A stretch of 64,000 nucleotides of DNA from Candidatus Bathyarchaeia archaeon (GTDB lineage: Archaea > Thermoproteota > Bathyarchaeia > Bathyarchaeales > Bathycorpusculaceae). The position numbers and the translations under genes were made by a program. The stretch is from the NCBI GenBank assembly GCA_041447175.1, contig CP166960.1:1263507-1327506 (forward strand). Reading direction: 5' to 3'. Of this stretch, positions 16,134 through 25,304 are shown piece by piece (the stretch's first letter is position 1; the number at the start of each line of letters is the position of its first letter). Under the pieces are notes generated by a model that had not been told where the DNA came from, made no database searches, and saw only the letters and a program-made list of their open reading frames with translations.

Positions 16134-16553
16134 TTAGCGTTTGAAGCTAAAGTTAAATTTCATGGCTGTATGGTTGAGGACAAAGTGCGAGAGGGTTCCA
16201 ACGAGGCTTCCGCAGAGCCACGCCGCATTTGAGTCTTTAATGAAGATTATGGCAACTGCAAACATAGCCGACGCCACAAGAAAGCCGATGATGCCGGTAG
16301 CGTTGAAGACCACAAAGTTTTTGGCGATGCCCTCTTTGGTTTGCCGCTGCATCACAAAGTTGGCGCCAAAATGGGACAAGCCACCGATGGCGTTGCCAAA
16401 CAGCCAAGCAAAGGTGGGGTTTGGAAACACGAACATAGAGCCCGCGAAGGCGGCTGTGCCCAGTAAGAAACCTACAACAGCGGCAAGGTTGAAAAGGATA
16501 AAACTTTTGAAAACCGCAAATTTGCTTGGTTTAGGCAATTCTTTGCGTCTCAT
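16134..16553 (-). CDS. GtrA-like four-helix membrane protein
   Basis: Four hydrophobic helices in two repeated pairs fit the GtrA family: FILFNLAAVVGFLLGTAAF... with LFGNAIGGLSHFGANFVMQR, and FVVFNATGIIGFLVASAMF... with LCGSLVGTLSHFVLNHTAMK. Family members are linked to flipping or handling polyprenyl-linked sugars in the membrane. The start was placed at ATG 16553 because a TATA box (AGTATTATATCG, about 16590-16602) would start transcription near 16569; the longer frame beginning at TTG 16613 includes that box. Confidence 0.75.
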   Translation of the reverse strand: MRRKELPKPSKFAVFKSFILFNLAAVVGFLLGTAAFAGSMFVFPNPTFAWLFGNAIGGLSHFGANFVMQRQTKEGIAKNFVVFNATGIIGFLVASAMFAVAIIFIKDSNAAWLCGSLVGTLSHFVLNHTAMKFNFSFKR

Positions 16554-16762
16554 CCTTAGGCTCCCAGAGAATACGTGTTCTATTAACCGCGATATAATAC
16601 TTTTGTGATTCAACCATCAGAAACTACAGGGCAAAAGCGACCAAACTACACTCGCCAATTTTTGGGGATGCATCTTGGGTTTTTGGAGAAAAAGACAGGT
16701 TTTTTCGGGGTTTGGGGCAAAGGTTAAAGCCGTAGCCGCTTTTCTTGGTGCAGGTGGCATCG

Positions 16763-17344
16763 ATGGTTGAAAACTTCTACGTTCATTTAGAGTTTGAAGG
16801 CAAAGACGGCGGCTGGTCCATCAACCTGCCCTTCCTCTGCAGCCAATGCGGCAAATGCTGCACCTTAGAAGATTTCCTAACAGCAGGTCCACTCAAGGGC
16901 ACATCTGAAACGCATCCAGAAGCCCACGCCAAAGCCAACCGCTTCTACACCGAACTGGGCGACCTGTGGGCAAAAAACGAAGCGGAATACGACGACCACG
17001 TAGCCAACACGCCGTGCCCGTTTCTGAAGGGCAATCTCTGCAGCATCTATGAGGTTCGACCTGAAGGCTGCCGACAATTCCCCAACACCATGTTTGGAAT
17101 GCTAACAACCGACTGCCCCGCCCTGACGCGGTTCAAGAAACAACGCACAGCCCTAAAAAGAGGCAGAAAATGCAAAGCAACCTACAACCAAACAGGAAAG
17201 ACACAAAGAACAAACGGTTCTGAGCCAATCGAGTCGGCAAAGCTAACTGAAAAACGCTATCAGAAGTGCATTGCCAAATTGCGACAAGCAGACATAACCG
17301 ATGATGAATTAACGATATTCAACCAGATCAACGGCAAAATTTGA
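16763..17344 (+). CDS. YkgJ-family Zn/Fe-S cluster protein
   Basis: A conserved cysteine set is visible: FLCSQCGKCCTLEDF (CxxCxxCC), then CPFLKGNLCSIYEVRPEGCRQFP. This is the YkgJ/UPF0153 signature, with Cys thought to hold zinc or an iron-sulfur cluster. After about residue 125 a basic Lys/Arg-rich tail replaces the family core. The function of the family is undefined. The ATG at 16763 has AGGTGG about 9 nt upstream; an upstream GTG in frame is less likely. Confidence 0.82.
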   Translation: MVENFYVHLEFEGKDGGWSINLPFLCSQCGKCCTLEDFLTAGPLKGTSETHPEAHAKANRFYTELGDLWAKNEAEYDDHVANTPCPFLKGNLCSIYEVRPEGCRQFPNTMFGMLTTDCPALTRFKKQRTALKRGRKCKATYNQTGKTQRTNGSEPIESAKLTEKRYQKCIAKLRQADITDDELTIFNQINGKI

Positions 17345-17432
17345 GCCACTAATTCAGCCAAATAATTGGTTATTATGTTCTGGAAAAATCTTTAATCCCA
17401 AATCAGCCGCGTATTAGGTGTAGGTGTATTTT

Positions 17433-17768
17433 ATGAATGAAGCAGGATACGTGAGGGTAGCTTCAACATCCGAGGTGCCAGTTGGAAAAATGAAAAAGGT
17501 CACCTTAGAAGACAAAGAGGTACTTATTGCAAACGTTAACGGAACTTACTACGCGATAGGCAACTTGTGTACTCATTTTGGGGGTGACCTCTCGCAGGGT
17601 ACTCTGGAAGGAAACGTCGTTACCTGCCCGAATCATAACTCAAAATTTGACGTAATCACAGGAAAAGTTGTTGTGCCCCCTACCGAAGCCTTAGGCAGAG
17701 CCGAGATAGAAGACGAACCACAATATGCAGTCAAAGTGGAGAAGCAAGACATCCTGATAAAACCGTAA
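17433..17768 (+). CDS. Rieske-type [2Fe-2S] ferredoxin
   Basis: The small soluble protein has the Rieske cluster boxes: CTHFGGDLSQG (C-x-H) and CPNHNSKFDV (C-x-x-H), 18-20 residues apart, in a beta sandwich beginning YVRVASTSEVPVGKM. It lacks a membrane anchor and a partner oxygenase domain, so it is of the stand-alone ferredoxin type that passes electrons to oxygenases or other redox enzymes. No partner is adjacent. The start is the ATG at 17433; the frame also contains a GTG 9 bases upstream. A TATA-like element is less clear. Confidence 0.9.
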   Translation: MNEAGYVRVASTSEVPVGKMKKVTLEDKEVLIANVNGTYYAIGNLCTHFGGDLSQGTLEGNVVTCPNHNSKFDVITGKVVVPPTEALGRAEIEDEPQYAVKVEKQDILIKP

Positions 17769-17873
17769 ACTGCAACATTCGCCCTTTGAAGGCCCTCGCT
17801 TTCGCCGTCAAAGGTAATGGCTATGTTTTTATACGCTTCTCTGCGTATTTGGCAGTAGCATGAGGCTTAGACT

Positions 17874-20800
17874 TTGGCATCCAAACCCAACCAGGAAGCA
17901 GAACAGGCTCAGTCCCTTCCCCCAGACTATCGACCCATGGAGCTGGAAAAAGAAATCCGCGAATTCTGGCAAACAAACCAAATCCGCGAAAAACTCGAAA
18001 TGCGAGAAAACCAGCCTAACAAGGGCAACTTAGGATACATCGAAGGACCACCCACGCTCAACGGTATCCCCCACATTGGCCACGCTCGCGGACGCATCAT
18101 GAAAGACATCCGCTACCGATGGCGCACCATGCAAGGCTACTACATGCCTTTTTGGGCAGGCTGGGACTGCCAAGGTTTACCCGTCGAGCTTGAAGTTGAA
18201 AAGCTGCTTGGCGTTAAGATGGGCAAACGTGAACTCTTGGAGCGCGTTGGCATGGAGTGTTTCATTGAGGAATGCAAGAAAGCCATCATGCGGTACCATC
18301 AGATGTGGCTGGAAGCCGACACTAAACTGGGCATCGCCATTAACCAAGAGAAGGCGTACTGGACATATAAGGATGAATATATTGAGCGGGAGTGGCAAAT
18401 CCTCAAATGCGCCTGGGACCAAGGCTTGCTTGAAGAGGGACACTACGTTGTCGCCTACTGCCCTAGCTGCCAGACCAGCTTAAGCAGCGCCGAAGTCGGC
18501 TATGAGGGCAGCTACAAAGAAGTCGAAGACCCCTCGCTCTACTTCAAATTCAAGGTGGCGGGCACCGAGAATGAGTACTTCTTGGTCTGGACCACCATGC
18601 CGTTCACCGTCATCACCGACACCATGCTGGCGGTTCAGCCCAAAGCGGAATACGTCAAAGTCCAAGTCGGCAGCGAAACGTGGATTATGGTTAAGCAGCG
18701 GGTAGAGCCCGTCATGGCGGAGCTGGAAATCAAAAACTACTCCATAATCCAGACCATCATGGGACAAGAGTTGGAAGGCACAGCTTACGAATATCCCCTC
18801 AAAGACCTCATCCCCCAACAGGCAGAACTCGAAGCCAAGCATCCGCTTGTGCACCACGTTGTGGGCGAGGAATTTGTGGATGTAGACACCGCCACGGGCG
18901 TAGTGCACCTGTCGCCTGGAAACGGCGAAGACGACTTTTGGGCAGCCAACCGCCGCGGCGTCCCCATCTTTGCCCCCTACGACGACGAAGTCAAATTCAC
19001 CCAAGACGCAGGCACCTTCGAAGGCACCTTCGCAAGAGACGCCGACATGCAAGTCGTAGAAGCACTAAAAGAGCGGAACGCTTTTGTCAAGGTTAAACGG
19101 GTTAAACATGAGTATCCCACCTGCTGGCGCAGCCACCACAAGCTGGTCTGGCTGGCACGCAAAGAATACTTTTTGCGCACTGACAAAATCAACGCCAAAG
19201 TGCTGGAAGCCGCCGACAAAATCCAGTGCTTCTTTGACGAACCCAAAAACCGCTTCCTTGCCTTCCTCAAAGAGGCTAAGCCGTGGTGCATCAGCCGTGA
19301 ACGCATCTGGGGCACACCTTTGCCCGTGTGGACATGCTGGAACTGCGGCGAAAAACGCGTCGTCTCCAGCAAAGCCGAACTCCTAAGCGCCGCCCAAGAA
19401 GAAATCCCCGCAAACTTTGAGCTACACAAACCATGGGTAGATCGCATCACGTTAAAGTGCAGCAAATGCGGCGGTGTCATGCGACGGGAGGATTTCGTGT
19501 TGGACACTTGGCATAACAGCGGCGCCTCCCACTTTGCCCGCTTCACCGACGCCCAAGTCGAAAAATACGTTCCCGCAGTTTTCCTCACTGAAGGCATTGA
19601 TCAGACCCGCGGCTGGGCAAACTCGCTGCTGCTCGAATACGTCATTCTCACAGGCAAAGCAGAAGCCCCCTACAAGGCGTTCCTGTTCCAAGGCTTAACC
19701 CAAGACGCCAAAGGCAGAAAAATGAGCAAGAGCCTGGGCAACGTGGTGGAAACCAACAAGTTGCTCGCCGAAACCAGCGCCGACTTGAGCCGCTTTTACA
19801 TGATGCGCAAATGCAGCCCCATCGACTTCATGAACTTTGACCTCAAAGAGCTCAACCGCCGAACTTACCAAGTCATCAGCACCCTCTACCATCTAAGCCG
19901 GTTCTTTTTGCAGAATGCCGAGTTTGACCAGTTCCAACCCACCAAGTACAAGGTCCAGTGGGCACAAACCAACGGGTTACTGGGCAACCCTGACCGCTGG
20001 CTTCTCTCTAAGCTGCAGGCAAAAATCGACGAGTACAACCAGAAACTGGAGGCATGCCAATTCAACGCCGCCGTCGCCATCCTTGAAGACTTCGTCATAG
20101 ACACACTCAGCAGGCTTTATGTGCCCATGATTCGCAAGGAACTCTGGACCGACGAGCCCGAAACAAGGCAGCGTCGGCAGGCAATCTACGCCGTACTCCA
20201 CACCGCACTCAAGACAGTCACACTCATGTTTAACCCCGTCACGCCCTATGTGAGCGAGGCGTTGTTCCAGAAAATCTACCGCAAACTCGACCCCGCACTG
20301 CCCGAGTCAGTGAACATGGAAAACTGGCCCGAACCCAACCCCGCACTGCGCAACCCGACTGTTGAGGCAGACTTTGATGTGCTCTTCAAATGCGTCTCCC
20401 TTGTTAACGCGGCTCGGCAAACCGCCAAGCTCAAACGCCGCTGGCCCCTGCGCACCGTCGTCGTGGTTGCACCCCAAACCGTCACTGGCGCCCTGCAACG
20501 CAGCGAAGACCTGTTCTTGGAGATGACTAACGTAAAAGGCGCCGAATATGCCTCCGCCACCGTAGAACACTCCGACAGCGAAGGCTGGGTCTCCGCCGTC
20601 GAAGCCGACACAACGGTGCTCATCAACGGAAAACGCGACGACCAACTCCTAGGCGAAGGCATCATGCGCGACCTCGCCCGCCGCGTCCAAGCCCTACGCA
20701 AAGAACTCGGATACATGCCCACCGACGTTTTAGAAGCCGCCCACATCGCCGAGCTTGACCCAGAAAGCAAAACCCTGCTGGGACCGTATCTGGAGGAGAT

Positions 20801-20915
20801 GGCTTCGCTGGTGCGTACCCACAAAATCTACCTACACGGCAGCCAAAGCGAAGTGGAAGCGGAGTGGAGCCAGTCAGAGTTGGATGGCAAAAAAATCTGG
20901 ATAACCATCCACTAA
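17874..20915 (+). CDS. ileS: isoleucyl-tRNA synthetase
   Basis: A 1013-residue class I synthetase of the archaeal/eukaryotic form. The HIGH motif is in GIPHIGHARG, the editing domain lies between about residues 190 and 400 with WTTMPFTVITDT, zinc-type cysteines (CWNCGEKR, CSKCGG) are near 490-540, and KMSKS is in GRKMSKSLGNVV. The C-terminal anticodon-binding region follows. It charges tRNA-Ile with editing of Val. The start is a TTG at 17874 with TGAGGCT about 9 nt upstream and a TATA box (GTTTTTATACGC) at about 17825-17836. The tRNA-Ala gene follows after 66 bp. Confidence 0.96.
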   Translation: MASKPNQEAEQAQSLPPDYRPMELEKEIREFWQTNQIREKLEMRENQPNKGNLGYIEGPPTLNGIPHIGHARGRIMKDIRYRWRTMQGYYMPFWAGWDCQGLPVELEVEKLLGVKMGKRELLERVGMECFIEECKKAIMRYHQMWLEADTKLGIAINQEKAYWTYKDEYIEREWQILKCAWDQGLLEEGHYVVAYCPSCQTSLSSAEVGYEGSYKEVEDPSLYFKFKVAGTENEYFLVWTTMPFTVITDTMLAVQPKAEYVKVQVGSETWIMVKQRVEPVMAELEIKNYSIIQTIMGQELEGTAYEYPLKDLIPQQAELEAKHPLVHHVVGEEFVDVDTATGVVHLSPGNGEDDFWAANRRGVPIFAPYDDEVKFTQDAGTFEGTFARDADMQVVEALKERNAFVKVKRVKHEYPTCWRSHHKLVWLARKEYFLRTDKINAKVLEAADKIQCFFDEPKNRFLAFLKEAKPWCISRERIWGTPLPVWTCWNCGEKRVVSSKAELLSAAQEEIPANFELHKPWVDRITLKCSKCGGVMRREDFVLDTWHNSGASHFARFTDAQVEKYVPAVFLTEGIDQTRGWANSLLLEYVILTGKAEAPYKAFLFQGLTQDAKGRKMSKSLGNVVETNKLLAETSADLSRFYMMRKCSPIDFMNFDLKELNRRTYQVISTLYHLSRFFLQNAEFDQFQPTKYKVQWAQTNGLLGNPDRWLLSKLQAKIDEYNQKLEACQFNAAVAILEDFVIDTLSRLYVPMIRKELWTDEPETRQRRQAIYAVLHTALKTVTLMFNPVTPYVSEALFQKIYRKLDPALPESVNMENWPEPNPALRNPTVEADFDVLFKCVSLVNAARQTAKLKRRWPLRTVVVVAPQTVTGALQRSEDLFLEMTNVKGAEYASATVEHSDSEGWVSAVEADTTVLINGKRDDQLLGEGIMRDLARRVQALRKELGYMPTDVLEAAHIAELDPESKTLLGPYLEEMASLVRTHKIYLHGSQSEVEAEWSQSELDGKKIWITIH

Positions 20916-20981
20916 GCAAAGCTTAATACCAAAACCCTTTATTTTCTGTCTGCACAGCACTAAAGAAAGATGCACAAAAGT

Positions 20982-21059
20982 GGGCCGGTAGATCAGTCTG
21001 GCATGATCGCCGCGTTCGCAACGCGGAAGCCGCGGGTTCAAATCCCGCTCGGTCCACCA
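20982..21059 (+). tRNA. trnA: tRNA-Ala(CGC)
   Basis: A full cloverleaf is visible: acceptor GGGCCGG with TCGGTCC, D arm GATC...GATC, anticodon stem CCGCG/CGCGG with loop TTCGCAA (anticodon CGC at 21017-21019), T arm GCGGG-TTCAAAT-CCCGC, discriminator A and encoded CCA. The G3-U70 wobble pair, the main identity mark for alanine, is present. No intron is present. Confidence 0.96.
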
Positions 21060-21146
21060 TTATAGTTTTAAAACATTGAACTGTAGCACTTTTTATTTCT
21101 GCACTTGCCCCTTGCAGTCGAACTTGGGTTAAGGCATTTTTCACTG

Positions 21147-21896
21147 TCATTTTCCATTTTCAAGAAACCCATGAATTATGCTGATTGTGTATTTTGTAAC
21201 TCGGCTGTTTTCACACAGGTCTTTTCTCTGCTTAGTTCTATCGATGTAACTTGCCCAATGGTCAAAAATTAGCTTGAAGTCTTTTCTTTGTACTATTTGT
21301 GTTGAAGCTGACGCGGGGTAAACAACTATTTTTCCAAAATCATAAACTGCCTTAAAATCTTCTCCAACATAACCCTTGAGAATTGTCCAGTTTTTAATAT
21401 TTCGTCTGCTTGCAAGAAAAGTTGCAAGTTTGCTCCAGAAGGCATCAAAGCTCATATCTTGAGGAATAATAGGCTCTTTGTGCAGATTCATGGATTGCGA
21501 AGATTTACTTTTGCGATTTTCTTCCGGAATTAATTGAATCACTATTTTTTCATCAATCTTTCCATTCGAATACCTCTTAAAGACCATGTAAAAGTCCATG
21601 TCTGTTAGCAAGAGGAATTTCTTTTCAGCATTGACTTTCTCAAGCATTGAACAAGCAGTATAGGTGTTATCGATTTTTGCAGATGGTATGTTTCCTGTTT
21701 TTGTCATCGTGTGTGCTTTTACTTCTGCGACGATTTTACAGTCAAAGGAAACAAGGTCGAAGTTATGCCAGACTGAACCATCTGGCAATTTACCAACCTG
21801 AAGTTTTCGAGGTTCGAATGCGCATGCAAACCTTTGTTGCATATAGGTTTTGGCTAATTTTTCTGCTTCTTGACCTTTCTGGTAATTTAAAGACAT
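21147..21896 (-). CDS. PD-(D/E)XK nuclease-like protein of unknown role
   Basis: I do not recognise a named family. The N-terminal third has a nuclease-like layout: KGQEAEKLAKTYM (helix with Glu), HNFDLVSFD, then VAEVKAHTMTKTG, giving E...D...ExK. The rest is mixed alpha/beta, with many Lys and aromatic residues (KFLLLTDMDFYMVFKRYS; WTILKGYVGEDFKAVYD). It is A/T-richer than its neighbours. It runs toward tRNA-Ala and is divergent from the CD-NTase-like gene. The chosen ATG at 21896 precedes the conserved-looking start; another start lies 15 bases upstream. Confidence 0.55.
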   Translation of the reverse strand: MSLNYQKGQEAEKLAKTYMQQRFACAFEPRKLQVGKLPDGSVWHNFDLVSFDCKIVAEVKAHTMTKTGNIPSAKIDNTYTACSMLEKVNAEKKFLLLTDMDFYMVFKRYSNGKIDEKIVIQLIPEENRKSKSSQSMNLHKEPIIPQDMSFDAFWSKLATFLASRRNIKNWTILKGYVGEDFKAVYDFGKIVVYPASASTQIVQRKDFKLIFDHWASYIDRTKQRKDLCENSRVTKYTISIIHGFLENGK

Positions 21897-22228
21897 GCCG
21901 TCCTTCACCAAATTGGTAATCTTCTATTGTCACTTCTTAGTTTTTAAAAACTTGCATATTCTGTTAACCAATTTGTGTACACAACGTACCAATGCTTTTT
22001 GATTCGTCTGAAGACGTGCAGTTCGAGTTTATACTGCTCCAAAGGTTCCTTAACCTTTTGTAGTGCTCGCCATTTTACCATTGTGAAAAAAGTGTTACTG
22101 TGAGGCGTTAACTTTCACGCTTCTTTGAAGAGTGAGAGGCACCCAAAACTCACTTATTTCGAGAAACGGAAAGTACAACAATAGAGAGTCAAAAACTGGC
22201 TACACTAAAAAAGAACAACGGTGACTTA
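21897..22228. promoter_or_regulatory. A/T-rich divergent control region of the island
   Basis: No open frame is convincing here. CAAATTGGT (21909-21917) is repeated in inverted form as ACCAATTTG (21967-21975) just upstream of the minus-strand gene. AAAGGTT (22041-22047) pairs with AACCTTT (22052-22058) around a 4-nt loop. A GGTGACTTA ribosome-binding site precedes the ATG at 22229. Confidence 0.4.
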
Positions 22229-23104
22229 ATGGAACTCCCAACTCACTTCCTAACCTTCCTCTCCAACATTGAACCCACAAACGACCAGAAAAACGAAATA
22301 TCCACTGCATACACAGCACTACGCTTAAGGCTGCAAGAGTGCGAGTATGCAGCTTACTTTCAAGGTTCGTTTCTATCGGGCTCTTACGGAAGAGGCACCG
22401 CCATCCGCCAAACCAAAACCGTCGACGTCATCGTTGTTGCAAGGTACAATCGAAGCTTCTGGGAACCACACCTTGCCCTCTCTCAACTAAAACGGCACCT
22501 CTCAAACCACTACTCAACGGCAACGGTCCAAAATGGTTCAATCCGCATTCCGCTGAGTCTTGTAGAGTTGAACATAACGCCTGCCATCACCGAGGAGCGC
22601 AAGTTCCTAAAAATCTCTAACCGAGACGGACACAACTGGGTGTACTCTAATGCGCATCGTCACGTTCAGTTAAGCGACGCCATGGATGCGTCCAAAAAAG
22701 GGTTATACAAGCCGCTTGTTAAGGCGCTTAAGTGCTGGCGAGACCACACGATGGCTGACGCGTGGAAGCCAAACTCGTTTTTGCTTGAGTGCTTGGTTTA
22801 TGAGTTTGCAGCGAACTCAGCTTTGGTGTCGGTTCCTAAGGCGGTGGAGGGGTTTTTGTGGTACACCCACAACAAGTACCAACGCTTCAGGCAGTCCCGC
22901 GAGTCCTCGCCGTTTATCCGAGAAATCGGCGCCCCAGACGTAAACGTGGCAAAGAACTGGACACATGCGGATTTCTGCTGCTTCATGGACCAGGTGCACC
23001 ATTCATGGATTTTAAGCCACCAGGCAGTGGACGCGCCAAGCAAAATCGTTTCCGTAGACAGATGGCACCAGCTGTTTGGCGACGTATTTCCAGCGGATGA
23101 ATAA
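22229..23104 (+). CDS. CD-NTase-like (OAS/cGAS-fold) nucleotidyltransferase with altered active site
   Basis: The core motif YFQGSFLSGSYGRGTAIR matches the GS helix of OAS/cGAS-like enzymes, which make cyclic or linear oligonucleotide signals, often in CBASS defence. Aligned to OAS1, where D75, D77 and D148 bind Mg, this protein has Thr64, Asp66 (KTVDVIVV) and Asn115 (VELNITPAI). Two of three acidic ligands are therefore replaced and catalysis is doubtful. The C-terminal helical domain (LVKALKCWRD, KPNSFLLECLVYEFA) is the usual one. No effector gene is next to it; the next gene is a convergent histidine kinase. The divergent neighbour is nuclease-like. Confidence 0.78.
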   Translation: MELPTHFLTFLSNIEPTNDQKNEISTAYTALRLRLQECEYAAYFQGSFLSGSYGRGTAIRQTKTVDVIVVARYNRSFWEPHLALSQLKRHLSNHYSTATVQNGSIRIPLSLVELNITPAITEERKFLKISNRDGHNWVYSNAHRHVQLSDAMDASKKGLYKPLVKALKCWRDHTMADAWKPNSFLLECLVYEFAANSALVSVPKAVEGFLWYTHNKYQRFRQSRESSPFIREIGAPDVNVAKNWTHADFCCFMDQVHHSWILSHQAVDAPSKIVSVDRWHQLFGDVFPADE

Positions 23105-23141
23105 AAAAGATTGATTTGCTGTTCCAAAGACAGTTAAGCTA

Positions 23142-24500
23142 TCAGATTTGCTTTTGTGGAAGTTCGATGGTGAATTGGGTGCCCTTGCCCAATGCGCTGT
23201 CAAAACTCACCGTTCCATCCAGCGCCTCGGTTAACCGCTTAACCACCGCTAACCCAAAGCCCTGCCCCTTGGACTTAGTTGTAATCAATGGCGTGAACAG
23301 ACGGCTTTTTGCTTCTTCAGATATGCCTTCCCCGGTATCTTCCACTGTGATTTGCGCTTTTCCATCCGCAACTGCCACATTCAAAGATAGTTTCCCGCCT
23401 TGGGGCATAGCTTGAACCGAGTTCAAGACCAAATTGGTAAGGATTCTTCTCAAATATAATGCGTCAGTTTTTAACTTGGCAGAATCAACCTCAGAAGAGT
23501 AAACAACAGCTATGTTGCTAGGGATTTTCAAATCTGACAACACGCTTTGAATAATTTGCTCGACGGTTACCTCTTCGATTTTTGGCTGAAGCGGTCTTGC
23601 ATAGTCTTGAAGGTCGGCTACTATCTTATTTACGTAGATTGTTTGGTCTGCAATTAAATCGAGGTTGCGCTGCAATTCCGATTTTGCTTTGCCTTCAGGA
23701 ATATTTGCCAACTCTTTTTTAGCTAAGTAAACTGCGCCGGTGATTGCCGTTAGTGGATTGCGGATATCGTGTCCCACCATCCCCGCAGTAGCACCTATGG
23801 TGGCTAAGCGTTCGGCAGTTTTCAGCTTCTCGGTGCGTTCAGCCACAAGCTTTTCCAAATGCTGGGTGTGCTGCTTAAGGGCATCCTGAAGTTCATTGCG
23901 TTTTACAAAATCTTGGTAGCCCAATCGGCGGTAAGCGTGTATCTGCCATGCGCTTAGCAAGCCGATGATGTTTGCAAATGCTAAGCTAAGCAGCACCGTG
24001 AAGAGGGTTGGGATGTCGCTAGCTTGCAGGAAAACAATCACAATCAATGTTTGGCCAAAGGAAACTCCAGTGGCGAGAAAGAACTGATAAAGGAACCTGT
24101 TGGGGATTACAACATAAAATACTAGCACGGCCATGCCGGTGAGGACTACTTGGACTATGAAGTTTTGGGGTCGGGTGGCGTTGATTACTCCGCCTCCAAG
24201 CAAGAGAAGGATTGAACCGAAAAACACGGTTCGGTCATAGGAACGGTAACTGTTCACTTTACTTAAGTGTACAAACATCAAGCTGACCCCAACCAGAAGA
24301 CTTAATCTCAGGGCTACAACGCCAAAGAACGCCCAGGTTAACCTGAAAAACGCGTAATCATTGAAAATAAACGCAGTTACAGGAATAGCAAACAGAAATA
24401 TGCCCAGTTTTGCCCGACTAATATCGGTGCGGAGATAAAACTGACGATAACCCTCCTCCTGCGCACAAGATAATTTAGGTGATTGAAACTTGTCAAACAT
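23142..24500 (-). CDS. membrane-bound sensor histidine kinase
   Basis: About six hydrophobic helices occupy residues 25-190, followed by a coiled segment (QHTQHLEKLVAERTEKL). The dimerisation box with the phosphorylated His is MVGHDIRNPLTAITGAVYL. The ATPase part has NLVLNSVQAMPQGG (N box), VEDTGEGIS (G1) and KGQGFGLAVVKRL (G2). There is no receiver domain and no adjacent response regulator, so the phosphate acceptor is elsewhere. The membrane part may sense a lipid or small molecule; it is not a recognised sensor domain. ATG 24500 was preferred over a TTG 15 bases upstream. Confidence 0.88.
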   Translation of the reverse strand: MFDKFQSPKLSCAQEEGYRQFYLRTDISRAKLGIFLFAIPVTAFIFNDYAFFRLTWAFFGVVALRLSLLVGVSLMFVHLSKVNSYRSYDRTVFFGSILLLLGGGVINATRPQNFIVQVVLTGMAVLVFYVVIPNRFLYQFFLATGVSFGQTLIVIVFLQASDIPTLFTVLLSLAFANIIGLLSAWQIHAYRRLGYQDFVKRNELQDALKQHTQHLEKLVAERTEKLKTAERLATIGATAGMVGHDIRNPLTAITGAVYLAKKELANIPEGKAKSELQRNLDLIADQTIYVNKIVADLQDYARPLQPKIEEVTVEQIIQSVLSDLKIPSNIAVVYSSEVDSAKLKTDALYLRRILTNLVLNSVQAMPQGGKLSLNVAVADGKAQITVEDTGEGISEEAKSRLFTPLITTKSKGQGFGLAVVKRLTEALDGTVSFDSALGKGTQFTIELPQKQI

Positions 24501-24774
24501 GGGCAACCTGTCCAACAGTTTCTCATTTCGGGTTTCTCGTTTATTAAGCTATAACCTACAAACCACGGCTTCGCTCATCTAAAGTTTAAACACTCAAACT
24601 CGACACACCTCACCAGTTACTGAAGCTAACAACTCGCAGAAGTATCCAAATTTAAAAGGTCAAAAGCCCTGACAAAAAACTGGACAGAATAAAAAAATAC
24701 GCCGTTCAGCCGCGTTAGAAGCCAATTAGCCCATGACGCCGTCGTCACTTTGAGGGTTAATGCAAAAAGAGTAG

Positions 24775-25158
24775 TTATTTGTGTTTTTCTTCTTCGCTGT
24801 GGTAACATTTCTGTGTGAACGCAGGTGTGCAAACACAGTAGAAAAGCAGGTCTGAATCGCCCGTGTTGGTAATTCTCTGGGAGACCCTTGGCGGAATAAC
24901 AACTACATCACCCTCAACCACATCAGTAGGCTCCAGGTCGCCAACGTAAACTTTGCCGGTTCCCTTCACGATAACGTAAATTTCTTGCACCCCCTCCAAG
25001 TAGTGCCACTTCGCAGTGACGCCTGGTTCAACTCGGGCGCGGGCAACAGACAATTCTTTGTCGCCTGCCGTAACCGAGCCCCAGTTTTCAGAAACGTGAC
25101 AGCCCTCAGAGGTCAGGGACTCTTTGAGCGTGCTGGCTTTGATGATTTTTGGCTCCAT
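24775..25158 (-). CDS. small cupin-domain protein
   Basis: A single cupin barrel of about 127 residues. Motif 1 is WHYLEGVQEIYVIVKGTGKVYVG with the His/Glu metal ligands, and motif 2 is VVIPPRVSQRITNTGDSDLLFY. The second motif has Arg where many cupins have His, so metal binding may be incomplete. Stand-alone cupins act as isomerases, dioxygenases or sugar-binding regulators; the role is unknown. The gene is alone, and the 270 bp after it hold no gene. Confidence 0.82.
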   Translation of the reverse strand: MEPKIIKASTLKESLTSEGCHVSENWGSVTAGDKELSVARARVEPGVTAKWHYLEGVQEIYVIVKGTGKVYVGDLEPTDVVEGDVVVIPPRVSQRITNTGDSDLLFYCVCTPAFTQKCYHSEEEKHK

Positions 25159-25304
25159 GACGGTTCACTCTTGCGTTTGTTTTTCCAAAAGGTTTCAAGG
25201 TATATAAACAAAAAATGTAATTGACCAACACCACAAAAGACGGCTGCTGGTGCGAAAAGCTTAACAACCCAACATGACCACAGTTTAAAAAACGGAGGCT
25301 TCTC

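Noticed and set aside
20923-21150. 75-codon minus-strand frame across the tRNA-Ala gene
   Set aside because: The peptide segment DRAGFEPAASALRTRRSC is the well-known false translation of a tRNA on its reverse strand; the tRNA explains the conservation.
21060-23200. Second copy of the tRNA-Ala 3' end as an attachment site
   Set aside because: I looked for the GCGGGTTCAAATCCCGC block downstream of the island and saw none in the window; an att site remains unproven.
24626-24832. 68-codon minus-strand frame after the cupin gene
   Set aside because: It overlaps the cupin end in another frame and has no ribosome-binding site or similarity.
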